DNA of 24,250 nt from DASTYK01 sp964384585 (GCA_964384585.1 CAYLME010000040.1:1-24250); one strand, 5' to 3'. Counted from the stretch's first letter, positions 1 to 8,636 are shown. A program made the numbers and translations. Notes: generated by a model from the sequence alone, not told the origin.

Positions 1-536
1 CCGAGCCCCTGCACTGCGACGGTCACGCCTTCGAGGTCGTCGGAGCCGAGCTTCTGCTTCGCTGCTGCCTGCACACCGCGGAACACGCCCCACGCGGTGA
101 TCGGTGACGGGTCGCCGAGGCCACCGGCCAGGCCGGTGACGTGGCTCGTCTCCATCTCGACGTAGCTCATGTCCTCGACGCTCGTGCCGACGTCCTCCGC
201 CGTGATGTAGCGACCACTGAGCGACTCGACGAAGCGGCCGTGTGCGCGAAAGATCAGCTCGCGCTTCGTCGTGCGGTTGTCGCCGATCATCACGGCCTTG
301 CCGCCGCCCAGGTTGAGGCCCGCAACGGCGGCCTTGTACGTCATGCCGCGCGCGAGGCGCAGCACATCGACGATCGCTTCTTCTTCCGTGGCGTAGTTCC
401 AGAAGCGGGTGCCGCCGAGCGCCGGACCGAGCGTGGTGTTGTGAATCGCGATGATGCCCTTGTAGCCGATGCTCGGCTCGTAGCAGAAAACGAGCTGCTC
501 GTGCTCGTACTCACCCATCGCCTCGAAGATGTCCAT
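1..536 (-). CDS. bcd: Leucine (branched-chain amino acid) dehydrogenase, N-terminal part, cut by window edge
   Basis: This is the first ~178 residues of a Glu/Leu/Phe/Val dehydrogenase, read by translating the minus strand; no stop occurs before the window edge. The enzyme oxidatively deaminates leucine, valine or isoleucine to the 2-keto acid using NAD+ in the cytoplasm. The protein starts MDIFEAMGEYEHEQLVF. It carries the family blocks HNTTLGPALGGTR, ARGMTYK and NLGGGKAV, the last two holding the substrate-binding and catalytic lysines, then GRYITAEDVGTS. It breaks off in AVQGLG at the start of the NAD-binding Rossmann domain. The ATG at 536 has a good ribosome site (AAGGGAG, 4 bases away). 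It lies 47 bases downstream of the acyl-CoA dehydrogenase homologue, which suggests one transcript. Leucine rather than glutamate or phenylalanine specificity is inferred from close resemblance to Bacillus-type leucine dehydrogenases. Confidence 0.9.
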   Translation of the reverse strand, partial: MDIFEAMGEYEHEQLVFCYEPSIGYKGIIAIHNTTLGPALGGTRFWNYATEEEAIVDVLRLARGMTYKAAVAGLNLGGGKAVMIGDNRTTKRELIFRAHGRFVESLSGRYITAEDVGTSVEDMSYVEMETSHVTGLAGGLGDPSPITAWGVFRGVQAAAKQKLGSDDLEGVTVAVQGL

Positions 537-562
537 GATTCTCCCTTGTACCGTCAGAAGCA

Positions 563-578
563 GGGTCGGCATCGACCC
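563..578 (-). other. Intercistronic stem-loop between the acyl-CoA dehydrogenase homologue and leucine dehydrogenase
   Basis: A perfect 6-bp inverted repeat (GGGTCG / CGACCC) with a 4-base loop lies in the 47-base gap. No U-rich tract follows on the minus strand, so it is not a classic terminator. A role in mRNA processing or stability is only a guess. Confidence 0.35.
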
Positions 579-583
579 CGCGG

Positions 584-1624
584 TTAGTCGTACAGTGCCG
601 CCGCGATCTCGAGCCGCAGGCGCTCGTCCGCGCCCTGGATCAGGCCCATCGCGCGTGCATCCCGCATCAGCTTCTCGACGGGGTAATCGCGCATGTAGCC
701 GTAGCCGCCAAAGACCTGCACTGCTTCGGTCGTGACCTCCATCGCCGTCCTGCTGGCCAGCACCTTCACCATCGCTGCCGCCGAGGGCGAGTCCTGCTGC
801 GCTGCCTCCAGCAGCAGCGCGCGTGTTGCCGCAATACCCGTCGCCATGTCCGCGAGCTTGAAGCGGATCGCGTCGAACTCGCGCAGCTTCGTCCTGAACT
901 GTTCACGCTCGTCCGCATAGCCGATGGCGTGATCGAGCGCGGCCTGGGCGATGCCGAGCGCGACGGCCGCAACGCCAAGCCGTCCGGTATGCGATGCTGC
1001 AACGAGAGCGTGATCGTCGAGCCGGACCGCTGCGGCGGCCTCGAGCACGAGCGGCGAGACATGGAGCGGACGCAGCCCGAGGGTGTCCACGCGTTCGCCG
1101 AAGGATGCGCCGTCATCGAGCGCAACCGCGAACACGCCGGTGCCGCCGTCGACGGCGGCATTCACGAGTGCGATGGCGGCGCCGTCGCCAGCATGCAGAA
1201 CGAACGGTGCGGACCCGCTGACACGCCAGTCGTCGCCGATCTGCGACGCATGCAGCGAAGCGTCGTCGCCGAGCGCATAGCAGCCGCGCAGCGTGCCGTC
1301 CGCGATGCCGCCGAGCCAGCGCGCGCGCACTGCGTCCGGCGCGCTCGCGAGTGCAATCCCGACGACCTGCTGCACCAGCACGAGCAACGCCGATGCCGGC
1401 TCACCCCACGCAATCTCTTCGAGGGCCGCAAGGAAGTCCGGCATGTCGAAGCCGCTGCCGCCGTCGCGCTCGGAGATGAGCATGCCGAGGAAGCCGAGCT
1501 CCGCGAGTTGCGGCAGGACGTTCTCTCCGAGCGCGCCGTCATGATCCCACTGCTCCACGCCGGGCCTGAGCTCGGCCCGTGCGAAGTCGCGCGCGAGCGT
1601 GCGGATCTCGTTCAGCTCGCTCAT
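584..1624 (-). CDS. Acyl-CoA dehydrogenase family protein lacking the catalytic glutamate
   Basis: The 346-residue protein is recognisably an acyl-CoA dehydrogenase, a family of FAD flavoproteins that desaturate acyl-CoA, but it is short (usual length about 380). The C-terminal four-helix part is well kept: DEREQF near 238-243, KLADM at 256-260, QVFGGYGYMRDYPVEKLMRDARA at about 303-325. The central beta-domain is eroded: where the family has TEPxAGSD and WITNG, this protein reads GDDASLHAS and FVLHAG. The C-terminal motif YEGT, which holds the catalytic base, reads IQGA here, with Gln330 in place of Glu. The alternative Glu position used by isovaleryl- and long-chain enzymes is Gly. The start at 1624 (MSELNEIRTL) matches the family N-terminus; the frame is open upstream to 1912 but that stretch is arginine-rich and overlaps hbd. 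It follows hbd by 38 bases. Confidence 0.85.
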   Translation of the reverse strand: MSELNEIRTLARDFARAELRPGVEQWDHDGALGENVLPQLAELGFLGMLISERDGGSGFDMPDFLAALEEIAWGEPASALLVLVQQVVGIALASAPDAVRARWLGGIADGTLRGCYALGDDASLHASQIGDDWRVSGSAPFVLHAGDGAAIALVNAAVDGGTGVFAVALDDGASFGERVDTLGLRPLHVSPLVLEAAAAVRLDDHALVAASHTGRLGVAAVALGIAQAALDHAIGYADEREQFRTKLREFDAIRFKLADMATGIAATRALLLEAAQQDSPSAAAMVKVLASRTAMEVTTEAVQVFGGYGYMRDYPVEKLMRDARAMGLIQGADERLRLEIAAALYD

Positions 1625-1662
1625 GCGCGTGCGTTCCAGCGGTGTGATGTACTCATTGCAGC

Positions 1663-2509
<847 letters not shown>

Positions 2510-2517
<8 letters not shown>

Positions 2518-3490
2518 TCGTCCTGCCTCCCTCACCCGTGCTGCTTTCGATTCTGTCGTCGGATGCGCCTGCGACGCGTGTGTCGGCACCGTAATCCTGC
2601 GCAGGCGACGTCGCATCCGGCAGCGCCAGCGGCCGGAGCGCGATCGTCGCATCCACAATCCGCACGCTGCGCAGCTTCAGCACCGCGAGCAGTGCGATTC
2701 CGAAGCCGATCGTGCCGACGAGTCCCGCTTCGGGGCCGAACGCGGCGCCCGTCAGCCAGGCCGGCGTGCCGACCACGGGTTCGTAGAGCGGCGTGTCGAA
2801 CCACGGTATGCCGCTCACCGGCAGGTCGAACAGCGATGCCATCGCCCAGTTCCAGCCGACGTGCACACCGGTCGCGAACCAGAGACTGAGCGTCTTCAGG
2901 TACGCGATCGCGAGCAGCACACCGGCCAGGAAGATGTTGAACAGCCCCAACACCGTGACGTTCGGGTTCTGTCCGTGCGCGAACGCGAAACCCACACTCG
3001 TCACCATGGTCGCGAACGCCGGTCCGAATCGTTGCGCCATCACCTGGAACGGATAGCCGCGGAACATCGCTTCTTCCGCCGCGGCCGCGATCAGGAACAG
3101 CGCGAAGTCACCCGCGACGATCGTGATCCACGTACCGGCCGTGCCGCCATCGGGTCCGTACGCGAGCTTGCCGAGCGCGAGCAGCACCAGTGCAGCGACC
3201 GCGAGACCGACGACGCCGATGCCCGTGCCGAGTCCGAGCTCCCGGGCGGCGCCCCGGTGCAGCGGAAAGCCGAGCGCACCTGCAGGCCTGTCATCCAGCC
3301 AGTGCAGCAGTGCCGCACCAACCGCCACGGCCACGACCAGCGAGATCCCGGTCGCGAGCAGCCGCGTGCGTCCGTCCAGACTGATCCCCGCCGTCGCGAG
3401 CACGCTCGCCAGCAGGACCGTGAGCACCGCGAAGAGGAGCACGAACAGCGCGATTCGCGCCAGCGCTCCACTCACACGCCCGTTCAGCAC
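2510..3490 (-). CDS. CPBP-family intramembrane glutamic endopeptidase (CAAX protease-like)
   Basis: This is an integral membrane protein of 326 residues from the GTG at 3490; a second GTG at 3475 would also serve. It has about eight hydrophobic segments, for example residues 11-35, 45-63, 88-110, 121-138, 157-170 and 178-198. The CPBP motifs are complete: EExxxR at 139-144 (AAEEAMFRGY), FxxxH ending at His172 (FAFAHGQN) and HxxxN at 210-214 (HVGWNW). The family cleaves substrates within the membrane; bacterial members serve in prenyl-protein processing-like reactions, bacteriocin immunity or unknown roles, and the substrate here is not predictable. The hydrophilic tail of about 45 residues is rich in Asp, Ala and Gly. 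The gene starts only 11 bases past the intrinsic terminator of bioY and overlaps hbd at its end. Confidence 0.88.
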
Positions 3491-3500
3491 GCGACGCCTG

Positions 3501-3540
3501 AAAACAACGAACCCCCGGACTGCCTAGAGCAGCCCGAGGG
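3501..3540 (-). terminator. Intrinsic terminator at the end of bioY
   Basis: On the minus strand a 12-bp stem (arms 3529-3540 and 3512-3523, with two G-U pairs) encloses the 5-base loop TCTAG. It is followed at once by the T-rich tract TTCGTTGTTTT. The bioY stop codon sits in the loop. This is the clearest rho-independent terminator in the window and should end the thiolase-bioY transcript, only 11 bases before the next gene. Confidence 0.8.
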
Positions 3541-4120
3541 TCCGGATACGCAGCCGCCGCGCGATGAGTAGCGCAAGCAGTGTCTTGACGACGTCGCCGA
3601 GAAGGAACGGCACGACGCCGACCGCGAATGCGCGCAGCGGATCACCGAGCAGCAGCGAAAGCTGCGCAAAGCCGCCAGCGAACCAGACCAACGTGCCGAG
3701 CAGGATTGCGAGGCCGAGCTGCAGCGTCGCGAGTGGCGACGTCGCATCCCGGCGCGGCGCGAGAATCCCGGTCACGGCAGCTGCGAGCGGGAACGCGAGC
3801 AGGTAGCCGCCAGTCGGCCCGAGCAGCACCCCGGGTCCGCCAAAGCCGAGCGAGAAGACCGGCGCGCCCATCAACCCGATCAGCACGTACGCGGTCATCG
3901 CGACCGCGCCAAGGCGCGCACCGAGCAGCACGCCCGCAAGCGAGACGAAGAGCGTCTGCAGCGTGACGGGCACGGCACTACCGGGCAACGGCACGGCCGC
4001 GTATGCACCGAGCGAGGTGAGCGTGACGAACACGGCGACCGCGAAGACACGGCGCGCGTTCCGGTTCGGCACCACCTCGAGGGCGGCAGCGCGGCGGGCG
4101 GTCAGGAGAATCTGCGTCAT
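3524..4120 (-). CDS. bioY: Biotin transporter S-component BioY
   Basis: This 198-residue membrane protein is a BioY substrate-binding subunit of an ECF-type vitamin importer. It has about six hydrophobic helices and the BioY blocks PLPGSAVPVTLQTLFVSLAG (about 44-63), LGARLGA, and GGPGVLLGPTGGYLLAFPLAA (about 94-114), the last forming part of the biotin pocket. Length and order match the family. No BioM or BioN energising subunits are in the window, so it may work alone or with a shared ECF module elsewhere; both are known. It starts 34 bases after the thiolase stop with only a weak purine stretch (GGGAAAG) as ribosome site. Biotin supply fits neighbouring acyl-CoA metabolism through biotin-dependent carboxylases, but that link is inference. 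Confidence 0.93.
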   Translation of the reverse strand: MTQILLTARRAAALEVVPNRNARRVFAVAVFVTLTSLGAYAAVPLPGSAVPVTLQTLFVSLAGVLLGARLGAVAMTAYVLIGLMGAPVFSLGFGGPGVLLGPTGGYLLAFPLAAAVTGILAPRRDATSPLATLQLGLAILLGTLVWFAGGFAQLSLLLGDPLRAFAVGVVPFLLGDVVKTLLALLIARRLRIRTLGLL

Positions 4121-4154
4121 CGTCTTTCCCGGTTACGTTCCGTTTGCAGCGCGC

Positions 4155-5366
4155 TCAGACGCGCTCGACCGACAGTGCGACGGCGTCACCACCGCCGAGA
4201 CAGAGCGTGGCAATGCCGCGCTGTGCATCGCGCTGCTTCAATGCGTGCAGCAGTGTTACGAGGATGCGCGTGCCGGACGCGCCGATCGGGTGGCCGAGGG
4301 CAACCGCGCCGCCGTTCACGTTGACGCGGCCCCAGTCCCAGCCCAGCTCGCGGCCATCGGCGAGCGCCTGCACGGCAAACGCCTCGTTCGCTTCGATCAG
4401 GTCGTAGTCGCCGATGTGTGTGCCTTCCTTCTCCATCACGCGGCGGACCGCACGCACGGGCGCGAAGAACAGGTCGCGCGGCGCGACCGCACCGCTCGAG
4501 TAGGCATTGATGCGACCGAGGATGCTCAGGCCATGCGCCTGCGCGTACGCCTCGCTCGTCACGACGACCGCAGCGGCGCCGTCGTTCAGGCCGGGCGCAT
4601 TGCCTGCCGTGACGACCGGTTCCGTCACTTCCTTCGGCATATCGCGTGTGAAGGCCGGCTTCAGTGCAGCAAGCGACTCGAGCGACGTATCGCGACGCGG
4701 CGGTTCATCCGTGTCAACGACCGTCGTGCCTTTGCGGCCCTTGATCTCGACAGGGACGATCTCTTCCTGGAAGCGGCCGCCATCGATTGCCTCGATCGCC
4801 TTCTGATGCGACTGCAGCGAGAACTCGTCGGCGTCGTGGCGCGAGATGCCCGCCTTGTGCGCGGTGTACTCCGCGTGCCCGCCCATGTGGCAGGCATCGA
4901 ACGCACAGTAGAGCCCGTCGCTGATCAGACCATCCACGAGCTGCTGATCGCCGAACTTCACACCGCCCCGGTGACCGAACAGGTAGTACGGCGCATTCGA
5001 CATCGACTCCATGCCGCCTGCGACCATGACCTGCGCGTCACCGGCGCGGATCGCCTGCGCGGCGAGCATCACGGCCTGCAGTCCGGAGCCGCAGACGCGG
5101 CTGACCGTCATCGCGCCGACGGTGTCGGGCACGCCACCGCGGAGCGCGGCCTGGCGTGCGGGCGCCTGGCCGAGACCGGCCGAGACGACGTTGCCGAGGA
5201 TCACGTCCTCGATGTCGCTGCGCTCGATGTTGCTGCGCTCGAGTGCCGCGCGGATCGCGATCGAGCCGAGCTCGGGGGCCTTCAGGCCGGCGAGTCCGCC
5301 GAGAAAGCGGCCGATCGGGGTACGGGCCGCGCCGACGATTACGGCGGTGCGCTGCGGGTCGGCCAT
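4155..5366 (-). CDS. Acetyl-CoA C-acetyltransferase (thiolase)
   Basis: This full-length thiolase of 403 residues condenses two acetyl-CoA to acetoacetyl-CoA or runs the reverse cleavage. The nucleophilic Cys92 lies in SRVCGSGLQAV, NEAF is at 327-330, His359 in GGAVALGHPIGASG, and the second catalytic Cys389 in the C-terminal CLGGG. The usual C-x-GGG-x-G ends here as CLGGGDAVAL, with Ala in place of the last Gly, a small change next to the active site. The ATG at 5366 is preceded by AGGAG at a spacing of 8. The gene has its own 243-base upstream region with a candidate -10 box and hairpin, and leads into bioY. Its product is the substrate of the hbd enzyme encoded 1.6 kb downstream. A degradative 3-ketoacyl-CoA thiolase is possible, but the sequence reads as the acetoacetyl-CoA type. 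Confidence 0.93.
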   Translation of the reverse strand: MADPQRTAVIVGAARTPIGRFLGGLAGLKAPELGSIAIRAALERSNIERSDIEDVILGNVVSAGLGQAPARQAALRGGVPDTVGAMTVSRVCGSGLQAVMLAAQAIRAGDAQVMVAGGMESMSNAPYYLFGHRGGVKFGDQQLVDGLISDGLYCAFDACHMGGHAEYTAHKAGISRHDADEFSLQSHQKAIEAIDGGRFQEEIVPVEIKGRKGTTVVDTDEPPRRDTSLESLAALKPAFTRDMPKEVTEPVVTAGNAPGLNDGAAAVVVTSEAYAQAHGLSILGRINAYSSGAVAPRDLFFAPVRAVRRVMEKEGTHIGDYDLIEANEAFAVQALADGRELGWDWGRVNVNGGAVALGHPIGASGTRILVTLLHALKQRDAQRGIATLCLGGGDAVALSVERV

Positions 5367-5392
5367 GTATCGTGCTCCTGCTCTGAATTCTG

Positions 5393-5402
5393 GTTCATGA
5401 AC
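5393..5402. promoter_or_regulatory. 10-bp perfect palindrome upstream of the thiolase gene
   Basis: GTTCATGAAC is a perfect palindrome 27 bases before the thiolase ATG, between the GC hairpin and the ribosome site. Its position suits an operator or a small RNA fold. No regulator is identified. Confidence 0.25.
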
Positions 5403-5406
5403 TGCG

Positions 5407-5430
5407 GGCCCGGGTCCCGGAACCCGGGCC
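5407..5430 (-). other. GC-rich hairpin in the probable thiolase leader
   Basis: A perfect 9-bp inverted repeat (arms 5407-5415 and 5422-5430, GGCCCGGGT / ACCCGGGCC) encloses a 6-base loop. No T tract follows on either strand, so it is not an obvious terminator. It lies between the candidate -10 box and the start codon. Confidence 0.5.
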
Positions 5431-5444
5431 GGGGACAGCGTCGG

Positions 5445-5450
5445 ATAATA
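5445..5450 (-). promoter_or_regulatory. Candidate -10 box for the thiolase-bioY transcript
   Basis: TATTAT stands out in GC-rich surroundings, 79 bases before the thiolase ATG. No convincing -35 box lies 16-18 bases upstream, so a promoter here is tentative. Confidence 0.3.
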
Positions 5451-5609
5451 GGGAAAGAGGATTGGCGGGGCTAGGCGACTTTTCTGGACTGCGGGTGGAG
5501 GTGGGTGTCGCGCGCGGGGCGCTCTGGGTGGCGCTTCGCGGATGGGGACGCTGCGGGGGACTGCGGGAATGGCCTTGTCCTGGCCGGCGGTATGGGGCGT
5601 GAGCCCGGA

Positions 5610-6497
5610 TCACCCCTCGACGAGCGTCATCTTCCCGTCCTGCTCGCCAATCCGTCCCCACGCTACCGTCGGGTCGTGCTCGAAGATCAGCAGCCACTCC
5701 TCGTCCTGAGCGCGCTTCACGATCGTGCGCTTCGATTCAAGTGTGACGAGTGGCTCGACGTCGTAGCCCATGATCCAGGGTAGCGGCAGGTGTGCGCTCG
5801 TGGGCATCACGTCGGCGAGGAAGATCGCCGTCTCGCCGGCGGACTGGATGAGCACGGACTGGTGGTGCGGCGTGTGGCCGGGCGTGCGGAGCACGGAGAT
5901 GCCGGGAATGATCTCGACGTCGCCATCGATCAATTCGAGCTTCCCTGCTTCCATGACCGGATCGAAGTTGTGCTTCAGGTAGCTGGCCTGGATGCGCTCG
6001 TTCCTCCAGTGCGCATACTCGTACTCGCCCTTCTGCACGATGTAGCGCGCACGCGGGAACGAGAGGTGTACCTGACCCTCCGGATCGATGTACGTGTTGC
6101 CGCCGGCGTGATCGAAATGCAGGTGCGTGTCGAGCATGATGTCGACGTCATCGGGCGTGTAGCCCGCTGCGGCGAGCGCCTCCTCCAGGATTGTCGGGTA
6201 GCGCGCCGGGTCGGACGACGTGTTCTCGAGTCCGTAGATGTTGACGAACTTCTCGTTCTCCTTGTTGCCGGCGCCGTTGTCGATCAGCACGAGGGCGTCG
6301 GGCGTCTGGACGAGGAGGCAGCGCATCGCGAGGGGGATGCGGTTGCGTTCGTCGGCGGGGATGCGCTTTTCCCAGAGCGGCTTGGGCACGACACCGAACA
6401 TCGCGCCGCCATCCAGTTTCTGGCCGCCGCCTTCGATCGCGTGGATGCGGAGGTCACCGACGGTGCGGGTCTGGACGAGCGGACGATCGATGATCAC
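5610..6497 (-). CDS. MBL-fold metallo-hydrolase
   Basis: This 295-residue protein belongs to the metallo-beta-lactamase superfamily. The metal-binding set is complete: HLHFDH at 125-130, His208 in PGHTPHHQ, Asp229 in FLADV, and a late His274 in FEHDP. It has no signal peptide and is therefore probably cytoplasmic. The overall layout, with a metal-coordinating core and an N-terminal LVQTPDALVLIDNGAGNK strand-turn, resembles the lactonase/N-acyl-homoserine lactonase-like branch of the superfamily, but the substrate cannot be told from sequence. The start is the GTG at 6497, which has GGAG 7 bases upstream. It is separated from the exonuclease by 115 bases and from the thiolase by 243 bases, so it could be a single-gene unit. 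Confidence 0.88.
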   Translation of the reverse strand: MIIDRPLVQTRTVGDLRIHAIEGGGQKLDGGAMFGVVPKPLWEKRIPADERNRIPLAMRCLLVQTPDALVLIDNGAGNKENEKFVNIYGLENTSSDPARYPTILEEALAAAGYTPDDVDIMLDTHLHFDHAGGNTYIDPEGQVHLSFPRARYIVQKGEYEYAHWRNERIQASYLKHNFDPVMEAGKLELIDGDVEIIPGISVLRTPGHTPHHQSVLIQSAGETAIFLADVMPTSAHLPLPWIMGYDVEPLVTLESKRTIVKRAQDEEWLLIFEHDPTVAWGRIGEQDGKMTLVEG

Positions 6498-6553
6498 GAT
6501 GTCTCCGGTCTATCTCGTTGGGTGCTATGGTCGGACCTGATCACAAGTACGTG

Positions 6554-6635
6554 ACGCCTCGTCCACCACTGCGAGCTCTTGCGGGCATCTCTTTCGCTTC
6601 GTACTGCCTGCGTTACGCCTCGTCCATCGACTGCG
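6554..6635. repeat. Pair of imperfect ~20-bp direct repeats at the exonuclease 3' end
   Basis: ACGCCTCGTCCA followed 2-3 bases later by ACTGCG occurs at 6554-6573 and again at 6615-6635, 61 bases apart. The second copy encodes the last residues and stop codon of the exonuclease. The first lies in the downstream gap, as though the gene end had been partly duplicated. Confidence 0.5.
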
Positions 6636-7389
6636 GATTGGCGCGCCGCTTCTTCCGCTTCGCACGCTGACGCAGGAACTTCTGCAGCGCGTCCCAGTCA
6701 CTCACCTCGCGGTCCTCGAGGCGGTCGAGCAGACGCGCGAAGATGGTCGTCGTCGCGAGCGCATCGCCGTACGCACGATGCCGCGCGCGATTGTCCACGT
6801 TGAAGAAGTACTGCAGCGCGTCGAGCGATCGGCTCGTCACTTCCGGCACGACCTTCCGGGCAAGACGCACCGTGCAGAGCGTGCGACTGTCGAGCACGGG
6901 TGCCGAAGCGCGACGCATCTCCTCCGTGACGAAGCCCCAGTCGAACTGTGCGTTGTGAGCGACGAATACGGCACCATCCAGCAGCTCGTAGACGCGCGGC
7001 GCGATCTCCCAGAAGCGGGGCGCGTGTTTCACCATGTCGTAGGTGATGTTGGTGAGTGCAGAAACGATCGGGGGGATCGGCCGGTCGGGGTTCACCAGCG
7101 ACTCGTACTCGCCCATCACCTCGCCTTTCCCGTTCACGCGGATCGCGGCGATCTCGGTGATGCGATGGCCGCGCATGTACCCGGACCCGGTCGTCTCGAC
7201 GTCCACGACGACGTACTCGAGCGCACGCAGCGGGGCGGGCACGCCGTTCGGCGCATGCTTCGGCGGCTTGCGGATGCCGTACGTCGGCCGCTGTGGCTCG
7301 CTGGCCTTCGGCAGGCCGATGCGGATGCCCGACGTCGCACGCTGTGACGTGTCGACCAGCAGTTCGGGCGGGAGCAGCGGAAGCTGCAT
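6613..7389 (-). CDS. DEDDh 3'-5' exonuclease (DnaQ / Pol III epsilon-like)
   Basis: This 258-residue protein carries a DnaQ-type exonuclease domain at about 57-225. The four metal ligands and the general base are present: Asp63 and Glu65 in VVVDVETTG, Asp150 in HNAQFDWGF, and His204 with Asp209 in HRAYGDA. Such proteins remove nucleotides from 3' ends of DNA or RNA. Beyond the core there is an N-terminal extension of about 55 residues rich in Pro, Arg and Lys, and a strongly basic C-terminus (RQRAKRKKRR), likely for nucleic-acid binding. It is not certain to be the replicative proofreader; many bacteria have several such stand-alone enzymes. Its ATG shares one base with the arginine deiminase stop (TAATG), so it is translationally coupled to that unrelated gene. 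Confidence 0.88.
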   Translation of the reverse strand: MQLPLLPPELLVDTSQRATSGIRIGLPKASEPQRPTYGIRKPPKHAPNGVPAPLRALEYVVVDVETTGSGYMRGHRITEIAAIRVNGKGEVMGEYESLVNPDRPIPPIVSALTNITYDMVKHAPRFWEIAPRVYELLDGAVFVAHNAQFDWGFVTEEMRRASAPVLDSRTLCTVRLARKVVPEVTSRSLDALQYFFNVDNRARHRAYGDALATTTIFARLLDRLEDREVSDWDALQKFLRQRAKRKKRRANPQSMDEA

Positions 7390-8636
7390 TACCAGATATC
7401 GTCGCGCACGACGGGCAGGGTCATGCAGCGGCCACCGCCGCCGCCGCGCACCAGTTCGGATCCCTCGAAGACGATCGCGGCTTTCTCATCCTCCTCGATG
7501 TCCGTCTCGCCGGTCAGGAACTCGATTGCATCGACGATGCGGTAGCCGGCCTCGCGCTCCAGCTCGCGGTACGTGTACTCGTTGCGCGAATAGCCGAGGA
7601 TGACGCCGGGTCGCACTGCAATGAAGTTGCAGCCGCTGGTCCACTGCTCGCGCTCCTGGAACGTGCGGCGCTCACCGCCGCACAGGATGGGCTCCAGCGG
7701 CAGGCCGACCTGTCGCAGCGCGGTGAACAGGTCCGGCATCTCGCGCATGCCGTGACGGCCGGCCTGGTAATGCAGCACGGGCGAGCGTGTCGGGCCGATG
7801 AAGCTCGGCGGGAACACGACGCAGTGCTCGCGGTCGATCATCGTGAAGATCATGTCGAGATGGATCATCGCGCGGTCGAACGGCAGCACGACAACGAGTA
7901 CGTCGCGTACGCCCTGCTTCACGAGCCGCTCGGCGATCGTGTCGAACGCGCCCGGGCTGCTGCGCTCCGAGAGGCCCATGACGGCGAGGTCCGGCCGGAT
8001 CATGTGGACGTCGCCGCCCTCGATCGTGTAGCCCGCGCGCCGCTCCTCGCTGCCGTCGTAGAGCAGTCCCGCATTGAGGAGCTTCGGGTGATACAGGAAG
8101 AGCGCCTTCATCAGGATCTCTTCCGACCAGCGCACCGTGTAGCGCATCGAGCTCACGATGATGCCGTCATTGATCGCCATGGCGGCGTCGCGCGTGAAGA
8201 ACAGGTTCGGCAGCGGCGGCAGGTCGTACGCGGCGCGACCGAGCAGCTCCTGCAGCGGGCCCGCCTCCTCCACCTCGCGGCCCTCGATGAACAGGCTGAC
8301 CAGGTCGGCTGCGGGCATCTGCTCGAGCCGGCGTGCAAGCGGCTCCGACTGCGCGATGTCCATGACCTTCTCGATCAGGAACCGCCTGCACTCGGAAAGG
8401 TCCATTACCTCCTCGAGCAGGTCGCGCACCTCGTGGACTTCCGCGAAACGCGACAGCAGCGCGGTGAAGCGATGATGTTCGCGCCGCGCCTGCTCCAGGT
8501 CGATGATGTCGTCGTAGAGAAAGTCCTCGCGCGTGGCCGGCGTCACTGCCAGCAGCTCCGTGCCCGGTGTGTGGCAGATCACCGACCTGAGCGGACCGAT
8601 CTCGGACGTTACCCGGACGCGTTGCTCCCCACCCAT
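7389..8636 (-). CDS. arcA: Arginine deiminase
   Basis: This 415-residue enzyme hydrolyses arginine to citrulline and ammonia, the first step of the arginine dihydrolase route. Family landmarks are all present: FTRD at 147-150, EGGDVH at 206-211, HLDMIF from 259, SGCN at 334-337, and the nucleophilic Cys404 in GGGGRCMTLPVVRD near the C-terminus. The length is that of bacterial ArcA. The ATG at 8636 is chosen over an upstream in-frame start because GGGAGG lies 4 bases before it and the family N-terminus begins here. No carbamoyltransferase, carbamate kinase or antiporter gene lies nearby, so it is not in a standard arc operon. It follows rex by 19 bases and probably shares its transcript, which would place arginine breakdown under redox control. 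Confidence 0.95.
   Translation of the reverse strand: MGGEQRVRVTSEIGPLRSVICHTPGTELLAVTPATREDFLYDDIIDLEQARREHHRFTALLSRFAEVHEVRDLLEEVMDLSECRRFLIEKVMDIAQSEPLARRLEQMPAADLVSLFIEGREVEEAGPLQELLGRAAYDLPPLPNLFFTRDAAMAINDGIIVSSMRYTVRWSEEILMKALFLYHPKLLNAGLLYDGSEERRAGYTIEGGDVHMIRPDLAVMGLSERSSPGAFDTIAERLVKQGVRDVLVVVLPFDRAMIHLDMIFTMIDREHCVVFPPSFIGPTRSPVLHYQAGRHGMREMPDLFTALRQVGLPLEPILCGGERRTFQEREQWTSGCNFIAVRPGVILGYSRNEYTYRELEREAGYRIVDAIEFLTGETDIEEDEKAAIVFEGSELVRGGGGGRCMTLPVVRDDIW

Larger units (their letters stand above)
5367..5609. other. 243-base intergenic region upstream of the thiolase gene
   Basis: This is the longest gene-free stretch in the window. It holds a candidate -10 box, a GC hairpin and a 10-bp palindrome, listed separately. 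The rest (about 5450-5609) is G-rich on the plus strand and I see no gene, tRNA or riboswitch in it. Open frames here lack family resemblance and ribosome sites. Confidence 0.6.

Noticed and set aside
2518..2658. A 47-residue N-terminal extension of the hbd product
   Set aside because: Arginine-rich sequence that is an out-of-frame reading of the CPBP protease gene; the Rossmann fold begins just after the ATG at 2517.
3963..5474. Long plus-strand open frame of about 500 codons antisense to the thiolase
   Set aside because: An antisense shadow typical of high-GC genes: His/Arg/Asp-rich, no motifs, while the minus strand encodes a complete thiolase.
6537..6548. A TTGTGA half-site resembling a Rex operator in the gap before the MBL gene
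   Set aside because: Only one half is present; no second half follows at the right distance, and no promoter boxes are placed around it.
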